This document shows, piece after piece, positions 1-5,496 of a stretch of 5,496 bases of DNA; the first letter of the stretch is position 1, and each line of letters starts with the position of its first letter. Made by a program: the position numbers and the translations under genes. The DNA is from Candidatus Aquidulcis sp. (lineage in GTDB: Bacteria; Chloroflexota; Anaerolineae; Anaerolineales; E44-bin32): the NCBI GenBank assembly GCA_020723365.1, contig DYJB01000180.1, forward strand, positions 1 through 5,496. Direction: 5' to 3'. The notes under the pieces are model-generated. The model saw only the letters and a program-made list of their open reading frames with translations. It was not told where the DNA came from and made no database searches.

Positions 1-1343
1 CGCGGCGTCAGGGAAGCCGCCTCGATCCCCGTCGCGGACGAAGCCCGCCGCTGCCACGCCAGCACCGCTTGGCCTTCTTCGGCGCGCAAGGCCTGGCCCG
101 TCATCTCGAACCCGGCGCCATCGAGGCCGAAGGCGGCGGCCGCCACGAACCCCGGTTCAGCCTCAGGCATCAGGGCCAGCACGCCGGCATCGTCCGCCAG
201 TGCCGGCCCCAGCCCTGATACGGCTGTCCGCAAGGCGGCGGCATGCCAGGCCCAGTCGTAACGTCTACGCCGCAGCGCCACGCGGATGGGCGCGGCGGTC
301 TCACGGCCCCACAGCCAGCCTGCCCACAGCGCCGAGAGCGTCCAGTAGGCCTGATTCGGCCTTGGCAAGACGGTGATCACCTGGCGCACCTGTCCGCGCT
401 CGAGTGTGCCCGCGAGGTCGCGGGAGGGACCGGGAAAGACGGACACGGTCCCGGGTTCGAGGCCGCCATCGTGCGGCCATGCACGCAGCGGGATGCCCGG
501 GTCGTCCAACTCCCAATCCTGGCCGGCCCTCTCGAGGGCGCGCCATGCGTTCGTCTCGATGAAGTGGGGCGAAGCCGTCAACTGCCGCGGGCGGGTGCGA
601 CCTTCCGCGATCGACCACAGGGCGTTGGCGGCGTCGAAGGTGGAGAGCAGCAGCGCATCGGCTGCACGCCGGAGGGGTGGCTCGAGGTCAAGGGCCGTCG
701 CCTTGCTCAGCAGCGTGATGAGAGCGAAGACGGCCCGGCCGGGATAGACGGCCAGCGCCGCCTCGGCGTGTTCGCGATCGGGATCGCCAGCCGGCGCCAG
801 TTGCTCGAGCGCCAGGGCGTGCTGCAGGCCGCGCCGGGTGTAGCCGGCGGCGCGCTCGCGGTCGGCGGCGTCCGTCGCTTCATCGCCGGCGTGCCCGCAG
901 GCCGGGCAGGTGTAGGTGCGCACGACGGGAATACCCTGATCGCGGTCCCACACAAAGCGGTCAGCCGGGACGGCGGCCCTGCAGCGCGAGCAGGACGTCA
1001 GGTACAGGTCCAGCACGAAGCGTTCGAGGCGCTGATTGTCCTTGGGCGCCGACGCCAGGCGCGCCAGCGCCGTGCTCAGGTCGGGCGGCGGGATCGGCCG
1101 GGCCGCCCCTTCCAGCACGAAGCGCGTAACGGGATTGTTGCAGGCCGTCAGGACACGGGCTCCGCAGGCCGCCAGCTCGACGACCAAGCGCGGACTGGCT
1201 CCGAAGGGGTCGAGCAGCCAGGCATGGGGTCCGCAAAGCGCCAGGGCGCGCCGTGCCGAGCCGACCTCCAGCGGCGGGAGGAAGCGGGCCAGCGGGCCGA
1301 CCCGCGATGGCGGGCGGCCGATCGGGAACGGCAGGGCATCCAT
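1..1343 (-). CDS. DNA methylase-like protein with Zn ribbon, probably catalytically inactive (3' end outside window)
   Basis: The reading frame stays open from ATG 1343 to the left edge, giving 447 complete codons without a stop, mostly ending in G or C. Residues 42-56 read WLLDPFGASPRLVVE and are followed by NNPVTRFVLE (69-78). This is the layout of the N6/N4 DNA methyltransferase SAM-binding motif (DPFAGSG, then a strand ending in D-x-NP). A four-cysteine zinc ribbon follows (C118, C121, C146, C149), as in COG1743 adenine-specific methylases. Residues 322-346 resemble the family's catalytic block (DPPY, then Y, LS and WL), conserving Y333, L336, S337 and W343, but DPPY itself is replaced by VLPR. 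The motif I glycines are also altered (DPFGASP). I infer a pseudoenzyme or a DNA-binding partner of an active methylase. The start is uncertain: the frame is also open upstream beyond 1500 and there is no clear ribosome binding site. Family assignment is moderate; loss of activity is an inference. Confidence 0.72.
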   Translation of the reverse strand, partial: MDALPFPIGRPPSRVGPLARFLPPLEVGSARRALALCGPHAWLLDPFGASPRLVVELAACGARVLTACNNPVTRFVLEGAARPIPPPDLSTALARLASAPKDNQRLERFVLDLYLTSCSRCRAAVPADRFVWDRDQGIPVVRTYTCPACGHAGDEATDAADRERAAGYTRRGLQHALALEQLAPAGDPDREHAEAALAVYPGRAVFALITLLSKATALDLEPPLRRAADALLLSTFDAANALWSIAEGRTRPRQLTASPHFIETNAWRALERAGQDWELDDPGIPLRAWPHDGGLEPGTVSVFPGPSRDLAGTLERGQVRQVITVLPRPNQAYWTLSALWAGWLWGRETAAPIRVALRRRRYDWAWHAAALRTAVSGLGPALADDAGVLALMPEAEPGFVAAAAFGLDGAGFEMTGQALRAEEGQAVLAWQRRASSATGIEAASLTP

Positions 1344-1376
1344 ACGGGCTCGGGCCGCAGATGCGCGGCAGCCTCC

Positions 1377-1404
1377 ATTCTGCACCAGGACCGGCCCAAC
1401 ACAA
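1377..1404 (-). promoter_or_regulatory. Weak candidate promoter for the methylase-like gene
   Basis: On the minus strand, TTGTGT (1404-1399) and CAGAAT (1382-1377) are separated by 16 bases. Each is a partial match to the sigma-70 type -35 and -10 hexamers. Transcription would begin near 1370, leaving about 27 bases before ATG 1343. Both boxes are weak and chance matches are common, so this is only the best candidate in the gap. Confidence 0.25.
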
Positions 1405-1476
1405 AGCACGCCTTTGCCACCCGGGCAGGTTCGGCGGGCTTGCTGCCGTGCGCCCAGCCAGGCCACGCCCCCCGCC

Positions 1477-1505
1477 TTGAACGTCCCGCCATCGGCGCGT
1501 ACACT
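1477..1505 (+). promoter_or_regulatory. Candidate sigma-70 type promoter for the lipoprotein gene
   Basis: TTGAAC (1477-1482) and TACACT (1500-1505) are separated by exactly 17 bases. The -35 box keeps TTGA and the -10 box keeps TA-A-T of the consensus. The predicted transcription start is about 1512, at the first base of the ribosome binding site. The 5' leader would then be only about 14 bases long. Placement directly ahead of the gene supports the call. Confidence 0.5.
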
Positions 1506-1511
1506 CCAGGT

Positions 1512-1517
1512 GGGAGG
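1512..1517 (+). promoter_or_regulatory. Shine-Dalgarno sequence of the lipoprotein gene
   Basis: GGGAGG lies 8 bases before ATG 1526. It is the clearest ribosome binding site in the window, and together with the signal peptide it fixes the start of this gene. Confidence 0.75.
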
Positions 1518-1525
1518 CGGAAGCC

Positions 1526-2842
1526 ATGGGATCCCGCAGTGTACTGTCAATCCTCTTGCTCTCCGTGCTGGTCGCCGGATGCCTGCCCTCCCCAGCGCCC
1601 GGGTCGGCGATCCTCCCGTCGGCGCCGGCTGTCCCATCGCTGGCAGTCGCACCTCCGCCGTCACCCTCTGCCGGTCCCAAGCCCCAGGCTGCTTCAGTGC
1701 ACGATCCAGCACCTTGCTCGATTCCAGCGGGCACTGCGCCCGCTCCCGCTCTGACCGATCCGGCACGGACGGTGCAGGGCATCCTGGACTACCTGAACGA
1801 CGGAGGTTCGGTTGATGCCCTCGCCGCCCTACTGGTGACTGCCGGTCGCGCCCCCAACGGCAGCCAGCCGGTGCTGTCGCTCGATATCAACGGCGATGCC
1901 TGGCTCGACCTGGCCGTGGCCTACGTCGACCCTTTCGCTCCCCTGGCCTCCGCCCACGGGGTTTTCCGGCCGGCGCTGCAGCCGCCCGCGCGCGGCAGCG
2001 TCGGCCTCTACCTGTGCCAGGGGACGCAGTACATCCCGGGTGAACCGGTCCTCGAGGCGCCGGATGCGACACCCATCCTCCATCTGGCCGGCGATCTCAG
2101 CGGGGACGGCGTCACCGATCTGGTTGTCGGCTGGGAGACCTGCGGCGCGCATACGTGCTACCAGGAGCTCGACGCGGTGATGGCAAAGGGAAGCACCCTG
2201 GTTCGCGCCCCGTTCGATCCGACGCTCGATCTGCCCTACCCCGATGTGCGATTGCTGCCCGATGGGCGCCTGGCCGTCACCGGAACCGGGATCGCATCGG
2301 TCGGCGCCGGGCCGTTCCGACAGATCACGCGAGCGTGGAGCTGGGAGGCGGAACAACAGGTATTCGTCGTCGACACCGAAGCCCTTGAGGCCCCGCGCTT
2401 CCGTATCCATGCGCTCCTCGATGGTGAAGCCGCCGCGCGCGGCGGTGATTGGGACCTGGCGCTCGACCTGTACCACCGGGTCGTCATGGACGACGCGCTC
2501 CTTGACTGGGCAGACCCCCTGTCCGAGCGGGCGAATCTGACCGGCTACTCCATGTACCGCATCGTCGTGGCCTACGCCAGCAAGGGCGACCAGGGCGACG
2601 CTAAAGTCGCCTACGGGATCCTCCAGAACCAGTACCCGGACGGTTCGCTGGGCAGGGCCTACGCTGAGCTGGCGACAGCCTTCTGGGATGCGTACACCCC
2701 GGCCGGCGATCTGGAGGTTGGGTGCCGGGCGGCGCGGGCGTTCGCCGAATCACACCGCGCGGAGATCCTCGATCCGCTCTTCTTCGGCTACGCCAATCCA
2801 ACCTACACACCCGGGGACGTCTGTCCGGCCATCGACTCCTGA
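1526..2842 (+). CDS. Secreted lipoprotein with FG-GAP-like calcium loops and a helical TPR-like C-terminus
   Basis: The 438-residue protein begins with a lipoprotein signal peptide: Arg4, a hydrophobic core at 6-17, and lipobox VAGC with the acceptor cysteine at C19. A Pro/Ala/Ser-rich linker (20-75) should hold the domain away from the membrane. Two acidic loops, DINGDAWLD (120-128) and DLSGDGVTD (190-198), have the D-x-[DNS]-x-D-x3-D spacing of calcium sites in FG-GAP/VCBS beta-propeller repeats. Residues 240-283 look like continuing beta structure ending in a WSWE stretch. From about 292 the protein becomes helical (GDWDLALDLYHRVV, then GYSMYRIVVAYASKGDQGDAK and a further helix), resembling TPR repeats. 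The C-terminus (FFGYANPTYTPGDVCP) looks like a conserved tail I associate with Chloroflexota lipoproteins. Six cysteines follow the lipid site, so disulfides are possible. The gene stands alone, and no terminator is visible after TGA 2840-2842. Localisation is well supported; the function is unknown. Confidence 0.88.
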   Translation: MGSRSVLSILLLSVLVAGCLPSPAPGSAILPSAPAVPSLAVAPPPSPSAGPKPQAASVHDPAPCSIPAGTAPAPALTDPARTVQGILDYLNDGGSVDALAALLVTAGRAPNGSQPVLSLDINGDAWLDLAVAYVDPFAPLASAHGVFRPALQPPARGSVGLYLCQGTQYIPGEPVLEAPDATPILHLAGDLSGDGVTDLVVGWETCGAHTCYQELDAVMAKGSTLVRAPFDPTLDLPYPDVRLLPDGRLAVTGTGIASVGAGPFRQITRAWSWEAEQQVFVVDTEALEAPRFRIHALLDGEAAARGGDWDLALDLYHRVVMDDALLDWADPLSERANLTGYSMYRIVVAYASKGDQGDAKVAYGILQNQYPDGSLGRAYAELATAFWDAYTPAGDLEVGCRAARAFAESHRAEILDPLFFGYANPTYTPGDVCPAIDS

Positions 2843-3497
2843 CCCCCTGGCCGGACCTGCATCGCTTCGCCTGCTCCCACTGCAGGAAAAGGGATCCGGT
2901 CCAGCGCTCCGAAGGCGCAGCTGCACTACCGACCTTATCCGACTCGCTCGGAGGCCTGAAGCGGGAACCGATCGGACCGCCTCCGAACCGGCGCTGCATC
3001 GGCTTTCGGATGGACTCGGTGATCTAAAGGAATCGCGGGCGCATGCCAAGCGCTGGATCGAGGAATCCGGCGGGCTAGCCAGGACCGGGATAGCGCCAGC
3101 CGCGGACTCATCGAGCCGTCGGTCACCCTGCCGCTGGCGATCTTCCTCTCCCTGTTGTGGCCGCTCCCGTTGCAGCTCGGCGGTTTCATCGGCTCGCTTG
3201 TGGAGGCCGAGAGGGACGATCCCGTTGTTTGGCTCGTCGTTCCAGCCGTAGTAGCGGCGATCACCGTGGCCACGGTCCGGCGCAGCCTGGCCGCTCCGGC
3301 GTTGCGGACGCGCCGCGGGCGACTGGAGGCCGATCGGGCGGCCGCCCTCGAGCGCCCGCGCGTCGTGGACGACCCCGTCTCGAGAGTGCGCGCCGAGGAG
3401 GAGCAACACCAGGGGCTCGTGTCACTGCGTGACAAACGGTCGGTGTTGCAGCCGCCATGTCATCGTGCGGGGCCCCGGCTCCAGGCCCTGCGAAGGT
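2843..3497. other. Long gap between convergent genes without an intact recognisable gene
   Basis: This 655-base stretch lies between the stop of the lipoprotein gene and the stop of the metallopeptidase gene. I see no hairpin followed by a T-run, so neither gene has an obvious intrinsic terminator here. The first part (2843-3022) has frames open by virtue of high GC but no protein-like sequence I recognise. The second part holds a coding-like plus-strand frame and a 15-base palindrome, listed separately. Confidence 0.6.
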
Positions 3498-3568
3498 CTA
3501 GTTCTCGTCGAGGGCTCTCGTCAGATCGGTGTACGCATCCATCCACGCCATCCGGCGTAGGAAGCTGA
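3023..3568 (+). pseudogene. Possible decayed or small membrane-protein gene
   Basis: The plus-strand frame is open from just after a TGA at 3020-3022 to TGA 3566-3568. It has no ATG and only TTG/CTG/GTG-type starts; the first plausible one, TTG 3155, would cut into the first hydrophobic segment. Bases 3122-3190 encode a hydrophobic stretch starting VTLPLAIFLSLLWPLPL. Bases 3215-3262 encode a second (VVWLVVPAVVAAITV). A charged tail (ERPRVVDDPVSRVRAEEEQ) follows. From about 3122 to 3430 roughly four codons in five end in G or C, as in the real genes; this bias fades on both sides. The frame ends 71 bases inside the convergent metallopeptidase gene. A neighbouring frame at about 2985-3095 also looks moderately coding, so a frameshift near 3095 is possible. 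It may be a pseudogene, a short membrane protein with a rare start, or chance openness in GC-rich DNA. I do not recognise the family. Confidence 0.3.
3420..3434. repeat. Perfect 15-base inverted repeat (TGTCAC-TGC-GTGACA)
   Basis: Two six-base arms are perfectly complementary around a three-base centre, with the symmetry of a dimeric transcription-factor site or a very short hairpin. No T-run follows on either strand, so it is not a standard terminator. It lies 64 bases downstream of the metallopeptidase stop, where the coding-like signal of the plus frame fades. Its function is unknown. Confidence 0.35.
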
Positions 3569-4784
3569 GGGGCGAATCGCTGGCGGCACGCAGGGCGCGG
3601 ACCGCCTCCCCAACCGGGTCCTCGCCGGCTGCCCCGCCGGGTTCGTCGGCGTACGCGCCGTAGAAGGCGAAGTAGGCCTGATTGAGCCGGCGGAGCCAGT
3701 GGTAGCCCTGGTCGAAGAAGATCTGGCGCCGAGCCTCCATGTAGGCCTCGGCCTCCTCGATGCGGCCCTCGGCTAACAGGGCATCCGCCTGCACCCGCGT
3801 CGTGTGCATCTCGGCCCGGAAGTCGAAGGCGGCGGGTTCGGCGGGCCGCGCCGGAGCGGCCTCCGCAGGCTGCAGCTGCGGCGCGGCTGGGGGCCGCGCC
3901 AGCTCGGGATAGTAGCGGCGCAGGACCAGCTGTCCGATCTCGGTCCCCAGCAGCGAGGCGGTCGTCTCATTCATCGTGCGCAGCTCGGGTGTGGTTTCGT
4001 AGTTGAGGCCGAGAGGACGCAGTGACAGATAGTTGTGCACCCACTCGTGCACGACCGTCTCCACGACCCAATCGAGGGCCGTCGTCTCCTGCACCATGGT
4101 CGGGTAGGTGCCGATGCCACCACCCGGGACGACGAGGGCGGAGACATCCAGCGCTCCCTCGACCCTCGCTTCCAGGGAAACGTGCTCGGCCAGCGCCAGC
4201 CCCGGCTCGAGCTGCACGTTGGCATCCTGGCGGATGACCGAACGCGGCGAGACGATCAGCGCGTCCGGAAGGCGCGAGAAGCGAAACGACACCGGAGGGA
4301 AGACCACGCCGCCTGCGCCGAGCCCGAGCTCCGACAGTGTCACCGCCACCTGCTCCTGCAGGACAGCTTCGGCCGCCGGCTGCTGGCGCGCCAGCTCCGC
4401 GCGTGTGGCTCGCCACTCAGCGGCAGTCGGCGCGCCGGCCGCCTGCGGATCGGGCAGCGACGGGTCGGCGAAGATCTCGGCCAGGCGGGCCTGGAGATCC
4501 TCGGAGCGGCGAATGGCTTCGACGTAGTCCAGCACCAGCGCCCTGCCCTGCTCCGACCCCAGGTAGTCGGTGCTTCCCAGGCTGCCCTGGCTGAGCTTGG
4601 CCGCTGCGGCATCGAGGGTCCACGAGAGGAAGTCGAACTCGTCGGCGCGTGTGAATCGGCGTACCTGCTCCAGCGGGTCCTGCAGGCGCACGCTACTGTA
4701 GGTCAGCAGGAGCGAGAGCGTCAGGGACCACAGGAGCAGGGCCACGCCCCAGCCGAGACGGCGGCGGGTGATGGAGGAGGGCAT
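3498..4784 (-). CDS. Membrane-anchored putative zinc metallopeptidase (HEXXH, gluzincin-like)
   Basis: The 428-residue protein starts with a basic N-terminus and one membrane helix (about 10-32) and probably faces outward. Residues 246-250 are HEWVH, the HEXXH zinc site, preceded by VVETVV. After 22 residues comes NETTASLLG with E273, the spacing and NExxA context of gluzincins in which this glutamate is the third zinc ligand. The C-terminal helices (326-372, ending LNQAYFAFYGAY) and DSPLSFLRRM (403-412) resemble the end of the PF10023/COG4324 putative aminopeptidase family, so I suspect a distant relative. A Pro/Ala-rich insert at 297-319 separates the zinc domain from these helices. The segment VSALVVPGGGIGTYPTMVQETT (214-235) should form the sheet and edge before the active site. 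ATG 4784 is chosen because it opens directly onto the membrane helix and sits at the predicted transcription start. Protease fold: fairly sure. Substrate: unknown. Confidence 0.87.
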   Translation of the reverse strand: MPSSITRRRLGWGVALLLWSLTLSLLLTYSSVRLQDPLEQVRRFTRADEFDFLSWTLDAAAAKLSQGSLGSTDYLGSEQGRALVLDYVEAIRRSEDLQARLAEIFADPSLPDPQAAGAPTAAEWRATRAELARQQPAAEAVLQEQVAVTLSELGLGAGGVVFPPVSFRFSRLPDALIVSPRSVIRQDANVQLEPGLALAEHVSLEARVEGALDVSALVVPGGGIGTYPTMVQETTALDWVVETVVHEWVHNYLSLRPLGLNYETTPELRTMNETTASLLGTEIGQLVLRRYYPELARPPAAPQLQPAEAAPARPAEPAAFDFRAEMHTTRVQADALLAEGRIEEAEAYMEARRQIFFDQGYHWLRRLNQAYFAFYGAYADEPGGAAGEDPVGEAVRALRAASDSPLSFLRRMAWMDAYTDLTRALDEN

Positions 4785-4790
4785 GGCGGC

Positions 4791-4819
4791 ATCTTACCAG
4801 CCGCTGCGTCGGTCGCCAA
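4791..4819 (-). promoter_or_regulatory. Candidate promoter giving a leaderless metallopeptidase transcript
   Basis: On the minus strand, TTGGCG (4819-4814), 17 bases, then TAAGAT (4796-4791), with TGG directly before the -10 box as in extended -10 promoters. Counting the usual six bases after the -10 hexamer puts +1 at 4784, the A of the start codon. This agrees with the lack of a good Shine-Dalgarno sequence there. Confidence 0.45.
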
Positions 4820-4837
4820 CCCGGGCCGCAGGCGGTG

Positions 4838-4846
4838 TGCTATAAT
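4838..4846 (+). promoter_or_regulatory. Extended -10 promoter of the epimerase gene
   Basis: TGCTATAAT contains a perfect TATAAT (4841-4846) preceded by the TGn extension. It is the only consensus -10 box noticed in this GC-rich window. No recognisable -35 box lies 16-18 bases upstream, which is typical of extended -10 promoters. The predicted start is about 4853, leaving a leader of about 51 bases. Any -35 contacts would overlap the -35 box of the opposing promoter. Confidence 0.65.
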
Positions 4847-4854
4847 CCCTGCTC

Positions 4855-4870
4855 CCCGGCATCCGCCGGG
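4855..4870 (+). other. Short GC hairpin at the start of the epimerase leader
   Basis: CCCGGC (4855-4860) and GCCGGG (4865-4870) pair perfectly across the four-base loop ATCC, two bases after the predicted transcription start. No T-run follows, so it is not a terminator. A stem at the extreme 5' end could protect the mRNA, but chance is also possible at this GC content. Confidence 0.4.
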
Positions 4871-4903
4871 CTTCGCACCTACGGGCACCTTCAGCCTGAT
4901 CGC

Positions 4904-5496
4904 ATGAACTTCCTTGTCACCGGCTCCGCCGGATTCCTGGGCTCCGCCCTCGCCAATCGCCTGGCCCGCGAAGGCCATCAGGTGCGCGGGCTGGACGACC
5001 TCTCGGCCGGCGATCCGGCGCGCCTCGATCCCGGCGTGCTGTTCACGCGCGGTGACGTCACCGACCGCCCCAAGCTGTGGACGCTGCTGCAGGACGTCGA
5101 CTGCGTCTACCACCTGGCGGCGCGCGTGTCGGTACCCGAGTCGGTGCTCTACCCGCGCGAGTACAACGCCGTGAATGTCGGGGGCACGGTCGGCGTGATG
5201 GAGGCGATGCGCGACGTCGGCGTCAAACGCGTCGTGCTGACCTCTTCCGGCGCCGTGTACGGCGACCAGCAGCAGCAGCCCCTGACCGAAGCGATGGCGC
5301 CCGACCCGCGCTCACCCTACGCCGTCTCCAAGCTGGCGGCCGAGTTCTACGTGCGCACCATCGGCGCGTTGTGGGGGATCGAGACCGTCTCGCTGCGAGT
5401 GTTCAACACCTACGGCCCGGGCCAACCGCTTCCGGCGGCGCACCCGCCGGTGGTGCCGCACTTCCTGCGCCAGGCGTCCCGCGGAGGGACGATCGT
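4904..5496 (+). CDS. NAD-dependent sugar-nucleotide epimerase/dehydratase, extended SDR family (3' end outside window)
   Basis: The first 197 residues are present, about 60 percent of the usual 310-330. The protein opens with MNFLVTGSAGFLG, whose G7, G10 and G13 form the dinucleotide-binding loop of extended short-chain dehydrogenases. D31 in LDDL sits where the NAD ribose is held, favouring NAD over NADP. HLAA (70-73) is the next cofactor contact. The catalytic set is visible: S115 in TSSGAVYG, then Y139 and K143 in YAVSK. FNTYGPGQ (167-174) is the conserved turn before the substrate domain. This makes it a soluble cytoplasmic enzyme acting on a nucleotide sugar, most like UDP-glucose 4-epimerases (GalE type). 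A 4,6-dehydratase or a related epimerase remains possible because the substrate-binding half is missing. Four glutamines in a row (122-125) lie in the loop after the catalytic serine. No Shine-Dalgarno sequence precedes ATG 4904, but the start is fixed by the family's N-terminus. Its role is probably surface polysaccharide or galactose metabolism. Confidence 0.95.
   Translation, partial: MNFLVTGSAGFLGSALANRLAREGHQVRGLDDLSAGDPARLDPGVLFTRGDVTDRPKLWTLLQDVDCVYHLAARVSVPESVLYPREYNAVNVGGTVGVMEAMRDVGVKRVVLTSSGAVYGDQQQQPLTEAMAPDPRSPYAVSKLAAEFYVRTIGALWGIETVSLRVFNTYGPGQPLPAAHPPVVPHFLRQASRGGTI

Noticed and set aside
243..1754. A 503-codon plus-strand reading frame, the longest complete one in the window
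   Set aside because: It is antisense to the methylase-like gene, is rich in Arg, Gly and Ala without recognisable motifs, and runs across the divergent promoter region and into the lipoprotein gene in another frame. It is an effect of high GC.
961..1782. A 273-codon minus-strand frame
   Set aside because: It overlaps the methylase-like gene in a different frame and covers the lipoprotein start on the opposite strand. Its product is low-complexity with no motif.
2982..3010. TCCGAA / TTCGGA inverted repeat as a possible terminator of the lipoprotein gene
   Set aside because: The arms are only six bases with a 17-base loop. It lies 140 bases past the stop, and no T-run follows.
2750..3409. A 219-codon minus-strand frame across the end of the lipoprotein gene and the convergent gap
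   Set aside because: It is antisense to the confident lipoprotein gene over its last part, and its product is Arg/Ser/Gly-rich without motifs or hydrophobic pattern. The plus strand carries the better coding signal there.
3468..3477. CGGGGCCCCG palindrome just downstream of the metallopeptidase stop, considered as a terminator
   Set aside because: It has no room for a loop in a hairpin of useful length and no T-run follows on either strand. Such palindromes are expected by chance at this GC content.
4035..4907. A 290-codon plus-strand frame opposite the metallopeptidase gene
   Set aside because: It is the antisense reading of a gene with a clear zinc site and membrane helix. Its product is His/Arg/Gln-rich and shows no domain.
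4721..5113. A 130-codon minus-strand frame across the divergent promoters
   Set aside because: It is antisense to the unmistakable N-terminus of the epimerase and covers both promoter candidates.
5265..5279. Run of four CAG codons in the epimerase as a microsatellite
   Set aside because: Only four units are present, in frame, encoding a glutamine run in a surface loop. This is too short to suggest phase variation.

Overview
The window is GC-rich DNA with four substantial genes, each transcribed singly and alternating in direction: left, right, left, right. No operon, RNA gene, insertion sequence or CRISPR array is visible. Base composition, the strong G/C bias at third codon positions, and the style of two of the proteins (a lipoprotein with FG-GAP-like loops and a helical C-terminus, and a membrane-anchored HEXXH protein) suggest Chloroflexota, probably an Anaerolineae-like lineage. 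That assignment is made from memory of similar proteins and not from a search.

Layout. Bases 1-1343 (minus) hold the N-terminal 447 residues of a Zn-ribbon protein shaped like an adenine-specific DNA methylase (COG1743-like). Both its SAM-binding loop and its catalytic DPPY motif appear degraded. Bases 1344-1525 are a divergent intergenic region with a good promoter and ribosome binding site for the rightward gene and a weak promoter candidate for the leftward gene. Bases 1526-2842 (plus) encode a 438-residue secreted lipoprotein. Bases 2843-3497 separate two converging genes and contain no intact recognisable gene. From 3023 to 3568, however, a plus-strand frame has coding-like codon use and two hydrophobic segments, which may be a small or decayed membrane-protein gene. 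Bases 3498-4784 (minus) encode a 428-residue membrane-anchored putative zinc metallopeptidase (HEWVH plus a downstream NETTA glutamate). Bases 4785-4903 are a compact divergent promoter region. Bases 4904-5496 (plus) hold the first 197 residues of an NAD-dependent sugar-nucleotide epimerase/dehydratase, cut by the window edge.

How the genes relate. There is no evident shared pathway. The lipoprotein and the metallopeptidase are both predicted to act outside the cytoplasmic membrane, and the epimerase probably supplies sugar nucleotides for surface glycans. A loose cell-envelope theme is therefore possible but unproven. The most noteworthy points are the apparent methyltransferase pseudoenzyme, the divergent gluzincin-like membrane protein with a predicted leaderless transcript, and the coding-like remnant between the convergent genes.
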